Source: Opitutia bacterium UBA977
Lineage (GTDB): Bacteria; Verrucomicrobiota; Verrucomicrobiia; Opitutales; Coraliomargaritaceae
DNA length: 9,784 nucleotides
Assembly: GCA_002292345.1 (NCBI GenBank)
Contig: DBBT01000085.1
Coordinates: 1 to 9,784, forward strand
Reading direction: 5' to 3'
Part shown: one piece after another, positions 7,288-9,784 of the stretch
Numbering within the stretch: the stretch's first letter is position 1
How the letters are laid out: the number at the start of each line of letters is the position of its first letter
Translations under genes and position numbers: made by a program
The notes under the pieces: model-generated
The model's input: the letters and a program-made list of their open reading frames with translations, nothing else
Told to the model about the DNA's origin: nothing
Databases searched by the model: none

Positions 7288-7315
7288 TTGATTTAACAGC
7301 CATCCCACCCATACT
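7288..7315 (+). promoter_or_regulatory. Weak promoter candidate for the 7325-9290 cluster
   Basis: TTGATT (7288-7293) and CATACT (7310-7315) are separated by 16 bases and match the sigma-70-type consensus at four positions each. Transcription would begin around 7321-7323, two to four bases before the ATG at 7325, giving an almost leaderless message. This fits the absence of a Shine-Dalgarno there, but such weak matches are common by chance. Confidence 0.25.
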
Positions 7316-7324
7316 GCTAATACT

Positions 7325-7672
7325 ATGAAACCAAGGAGCCTACGTCACCGTCTCGAAAAAGCTGCCAAAGCACTCGTCGTAATCCACAAACACACACCCA
7401 ATGTCGACTGCTTACTCGACGAAGACAAAGGCGAACACGGCCACTTGATCCTCAAATTTGACGACGGCGACATCAGCAAGATGGCCACCCTAGGCAAAGA
7501 TCTCGAAAATAAAGGCTACCGCTTTCGAGTGAAAAATAGCCCGTGGCTCGGTCAGGTCACTTACCTAGGCAAAGCCGACGACAGACCCTCGATTGTCATC
7601 ACTCGACCAATCGCCAAAGACCGGATCGCTATTAACGAAGATTCCCCAGAGCTGCCTTATTCGTTCAAGTAG
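7325..7672 (+). CDS. Conserved-looking hypothetical protein, 115 residues
   Basis: I do not recognise a family. The protein is soluble, with no signal peptide or membrane segment. A basic N-terminal helix (residues 1-23, [18 protein letters not shown]) is followed by an acidic stretch ([18 protein letters not shown], about 31-48). A mixed alpha/beta region with [12 protein letters not shown] (63-74) and a proline-containing tail come next. The alternating charged and hydrophobic residues and codon choice like its neighbours support a real gene. The ATG at 7325 is the first start after the typA terminator, so the gene opens a new transcription unit. It is 40 bases before cvfB on the same strand, and a link to RNA metabolism is a guess from that position only. 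Conservation next to cvfB in related genomes would strengthen the call. Confidence 0.7.
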   Translation: MKPRSLRHRLEKAAKALVVIHKHTPNVDCLLDEDKGEHGHLILKFDDGDISKMATLGKDLENKGYRFRVKNSPWLGQVTYLGKADDRPSIVITRPIAKDRIAINEDSPELPYSFK

Positions 7673-7712
7673 AAGCGACACATTTTTTAATTTCGACACA
7701 CACCGCACACAC

Positions 7713-8627
7713 ATGGCTAACATCGGCAAATTTAATACACTCCGCATCGTAGAACCGTCCGATCACGGACTCTACCTCGATGGCGGTGAACACGATACCA
7801 TCCTCCTCCCTACTCGCTACGTCACGCCCGACATGAAGATCGGCGATGAGATCGGGGTCTTCATTTACAACGACTCGGAAGATCGCCTAGTCGCGACCAC
7901 CGAAACGCCATTCGCACAGGTCGGTGAATTTGCCTACCTAGAGGTGATCAGCGTCAACGAACGAGTCGGTGCATTCCTCGATTGGGGCCTGAGTAAAGAC
8001 CTTTTCCTGCCCTTCCGCGAGCAAGGCGACCTCTCTTTCACCGTCGGCGATGGCGCCATAGTCGCCGTCTATGTGGATGAATACACTAATCGTATCGTCG
8101 CATCGACCCGCCTGCATCGCCACCTTTCAAACACCACCCCTCACTATGAGCCGAATTCACCGGTGCATGTACTGATCTACGGCGAGTCTCCGCTCGGCTT
8201 CAAAGCCATTATCGATAAGCAACACCGCGGGCTACTCTACTACGCTGAGACCTCCGATAAGCTTGAGCCAGGCGATCAATTTACCGGCTACATCAAAAAA
8301 GTACATGCCAACGGCAACATCGATCTACGTCGTGATCCGGCTGGTCGTCAGCGCGCCCAAACGTTCTCTGCAGTCATCATGGAGAAACTCGTGGCAGCAG
8401 ACGGTTGCTTGCCGTTTAACGAGAAGAGCACATCAGAATCCATCCGCGAAACCTTCGGCATGAGCAAGAAAGCATTTAAGCAAGCGTGGGCCTTATTGAT
8501 CAAAGCTGGAGAAGTGACAGATCGCTTTGAAACAGAACACCTGACCTTGCGCTCAAAATGGAATGGTCAGATGTTTATTGAAAAAATTCCAGATCACTCA
8601 TCGAAACAGCAACACCATAAAGGCTGA
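7713..8627 (+). CDS. cvfB: CvfB-like S1-domain RNA-binding protein
   Basis: A 304-residue protein resembling CvfB of staphylococci and YitL of Bacillus, a regulator of virulence and RNA stability that binds RNA through S1 domains. The expected architecture is visible. Three S1-like segments lie at about residues 1-65 ([15 protein letters not shown]), 70-135 ([19 protein letters not shown]) and 150-207 ([18 protein letters not shown]). A C-terminal winged-helix domain follows at about 215-290 ([23 protein letters not shown]). The start is ATG at 7713, giving [14 protein letters not shown], which fits the usual N-terminus. The open frame extends 40 codons upstream, but those overlap the preceding gene in another frame and are not part of the protein. 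No Shine-Dalgarno is seen. It sits between the unknown 115-residue gene and the membrane peptidase gene (21-base gap), probably as one operon. Confidence 0.9.
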   Translation: MANIGKFNTLRIVEPSDHGLYLDGGEHDTILLPTRYVTPDMKIGDEIGVFIYNDSEDRLVATTETPFAQVGEFAYLEVISVNERVGAFLDWGLSKDLFLPFREQGDLSFTVGDGAIVAVYVDEYTNRIVASTRLHRHLSNTTPHYEPNSPVHVLIYGESPLGFKAIIDKQHRGLLYYAETSDKLEPGDQFTGYIKKVHANGNIDLRRDPAGRQRAQTFSAVIMEKLVAADGCLPFNEKSTSESIRETFGMSKKAFKQAWALLIKAGEVTDRFETEHLTLRSKWNGQMFIEKIPDHSSKQQHHKG

Positions 8628-8648
8628 ACCCTTACCCAATCCTAAAAA

Positions 8649-9290
8649 ATGCTTTCTTTTAATCTATTCGGTATTCCCGTCCGCATCCTCCCCTGGTTCT
8701 GGATCACTATGGCGCTGATCGGCGGCGGCTTACGCGCCAATGATTCACTCAGTATACTACTGGTGTTGGTGTTCATTCTCGCAGGCCTCATCTCCATCTT
8801 GGTGCACGAACTCGGCCATGCGCTGACTGTGCGTAAATTCGGTCTACCCACCGCGATCACACTTCAAGCTTTCGGCGGCTACGCCTCTTTTCCCGCGGGA
8901 CAATTAAATCGCAAACAATCCTTCCTCGTCACCGCCGCAGGTCCTGCTCTGCAACTCGCACTCGGCCTCGGCCTATTGATTGTTTATCGATTGGTTCCGA
9001 TACCCGCCGAGTCGCTATTAAAGGCACTCCTATTTGATCTGATCAGCATCAGCATTATTTGGGCAGTGCTCAACTGCCTACCCGTCTACCCAATGGATGG
9101 CGGTCAGATGATGGCAGCCGTGCTCGGACCGCAACGGGCCCATTTCGTACACCTAATCAGCGCAACTGCTGCGCTGCTCATCGGTTTAGCTGCTTACTTC
9201 TTGTTGAATTCTATCCTGCTACCCTTGTTTATGGCATTTTTTGCCTGGCAAAACTGGCAATCCTTTCAGGCGCGAACGAGTAAGCCGTAG
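8649..9290 (+). CDS. Site-2-protease family (M50) membrane metallopeptidase
   Basis: A 213-residue integral membrane protein of the rhomboid-unrelated M50 family, which cleaves peptide bonds within or near the membrane using one zinc. The zinc motif HELGH lies in a transmembrane helix (His53, Glu54, His57). The third ligand is in NCLPVYPMDGG (Asp150, with Asn142 and Pro145 conserved). AGPA (97-100) marks another conserved membrane segment. About five to six hydrophobic helices are apparent. There is no PDZ or CBS domain, so it is the compact Rip/SpoIVFB-like core form. The catalytic set is intact. Substrates in such minimal M50 proteins are generally unknown; regulated proteolysis of a membrane-bound regulator is only a family-level possibility. 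It is the last gene of the 7325-9290 cluster and converges with argH. Confidence 0.92.
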   Translation: MLSFNLFGIPVRILPWFWITMALIGGGLRANDSLSILLVLVFILAGLISILVHELGHALTVRKFGLPTAITLQAFGGYASFPAGQLNRKQSFLVTAAGPALQLALGLGLLIVYRLVPIPAESLLKALLFDLISISIIWAVLNCLPVYPMDGGQMMAAVLGPQRAHFVHLISATAALLIGLAAYFLLNSILLPLFMAFFAWQNWQSFQARTSKP

Positions 9291-9308
9291 GGGCCACAGA
9301 ATGATAGA

Positions 9309-9332
9309 TGCGTCGCCGCTTGCAACGACGCA
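9309..9332. terminator. Hairpin in the convergent gap before argH's 3' end
   Basis: TGCGTCG (9309-9315) pairs perfectly with CGACGCA (9326-9332) around a ten-base loop. It lies 19 bases after the peptidase stop, in the 92-bp gap between two converging genes, which suggests a transcription end signal. There is no T-run on either strand, so it is not a typical intrinsic terminator. Confidence 0.4.
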
Positions 9333-9382
9333 ACAATCAGAACTGGCTAAGCCATTTCACCCGCAGAGCCCCACAAAATCAT

Positions 9383-9784
9383 CTACCCACGCCAATGCGC
9401 GATACGTGCAGCGACTTGCTTCGGCCCAGGCATGCCGGGCTTCTCACGGGCATCGAGCGCACGCTTCAGATCAAACACACATGCCCAATCCTCTCCTAAT
9501 TTCGGGTGAATCGAAGCCACTTGATCATAAGGTAACTCATTAAGCGGTGTCTCCAGCTTTTCTGAAAGTCCAACCAGAGCACCGACCACATGATGCGCCT
9601 CACGAAATGGCACCGCGCGCTCGACCAAATAATCGACCACGTCCGTCGCCAACAGCGCAGGATCAGCCACGGCTTTCGCACACCGCTCTGCGTCCGCTTC
9701 GACACCGACTATACACGCTGCCAAGCAGTCGAGCATCAGTTGCGTCTGATCAAACGAATCAAACACTGGCGGCTTATCTTCCTG
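9383..9784 (-). CDS. argH: Argininosuccinate lyase, C-terminal part (5' end beyond window)
   Basis: Last step of arginine synthesis: argininosuccinate is split into arginine and fumarate by a cytoplasmic homotetramer of the aspartase/fumarase superfamily. The window holds the final 133 codons, entering in frame at [10 protein letters not shown] from the right edge and ending with TAG at 9385-9383. The segment just after the family's catalytic serine loop is recognisable ([10 protein letters not shown]). The C-terminal domain follows, with [22 protein letters not shown], a strongly conserved ArgH stretch, then HPKLGEDW. The catalytic loop itself lies outside the window. A GTG at 9766 could be mistaken for a start, but the frame and the homology continue upstream of it. 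It converges with the M50 peptidase gene. Confidence 0.94.
   Translation of the reverse strand, partial: QEDKPPVFDSFDQTQLMLDCLAACIVGVEADAERCAKAVADPALLATDVVDYLVERAVPFREAHHVVGALVGLSEKLETPLNELPYDQVASIHPKLGEDWACVFDLKRALDAREKPGMPGPKQVAARIAHWRG

Noticed and set aside
7593..7712. A 40-codon N-terminal extension of CvfB
   Set aside because: It overlaps the end of the 115-residue gene in another frame, whereas [10 protein letters not shown] at 7713 is a normal CvfB start.
9241..9543. A plus-strand frame across the M50/argH junction
   Set aside because: It begins inside the peptidase gene in another frame and continues antisense to argH, with no domain.

Overview
The window is a stretch of bacterial chromosome with moderate GC content. 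It carries housekeeping and RNA-metabolism genes. There is no phage, IS element, CRISPR array or rRNA, and I found no tRNA. The long purF form (PRPP motif at residues 460-471, HECGIAMIRLLKP-type N-terminus) is the type known from Bacteroidota and Verrucomicrobiota. Together with the GC content, the moderately dispersed intergenic repeat and the absence of Shine-Dalgarno motifs, it suggests a Verrucomicrobiota member, perhaps of the Opitutae/Puniceicoccales. That placement is inference, not proof.

Layout. On the left, on the minus strand, a cation diffusion facilitator gene (2817-1879) is followed by a possible 39-residue ORF (1882-1763) and then purF (1766 to beyond the left edge). The small ORF is joined to both neighbours by ATGA stop/start overlaps. 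A 405-bp divergent intergenic region (2818-3222) holds an imperfect inverted repeat with 28-bp arms and no convincing gene. On the plus strand, an ApaG-domain gene (3223-3645) and a beta-CASP metallo-beta-lactamase RNase-like gene (3648-5006) are 2 bp apart and form an evident operon. After 274 bp ending in a terminator-like hairpin comes typA/bipA (5281-7116), closed by a strong terminator. A second plus-strand cluster follows: an unrecognised 115-residue protein (7325-7672), a CvfB-like S1/winged-helix RNA-binding protein (7713-8627), and a small M50 site-2-protease-like membrane peptidase (8649-9290). The 3' end of argH on the minus strand converges on it at the right edge.

Genes working together. 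Three plus-strand genes touch RNA or translation: the beta-CASP nuclease, the ribosome-associated GTPase TypA, and CvfB. purF and argH are ordinary biosynthetic genes cut by the window edges.

I did not find a clearly novel biological system. The points most worth a second look are the intrinsic-terminator structure ending only a few bases before the typA start codon, the coupled 39-codon ORF in front of purF, the inverted repeat in the divergent region, and the lack of Shine-Dalgarno sequences at every start examined.
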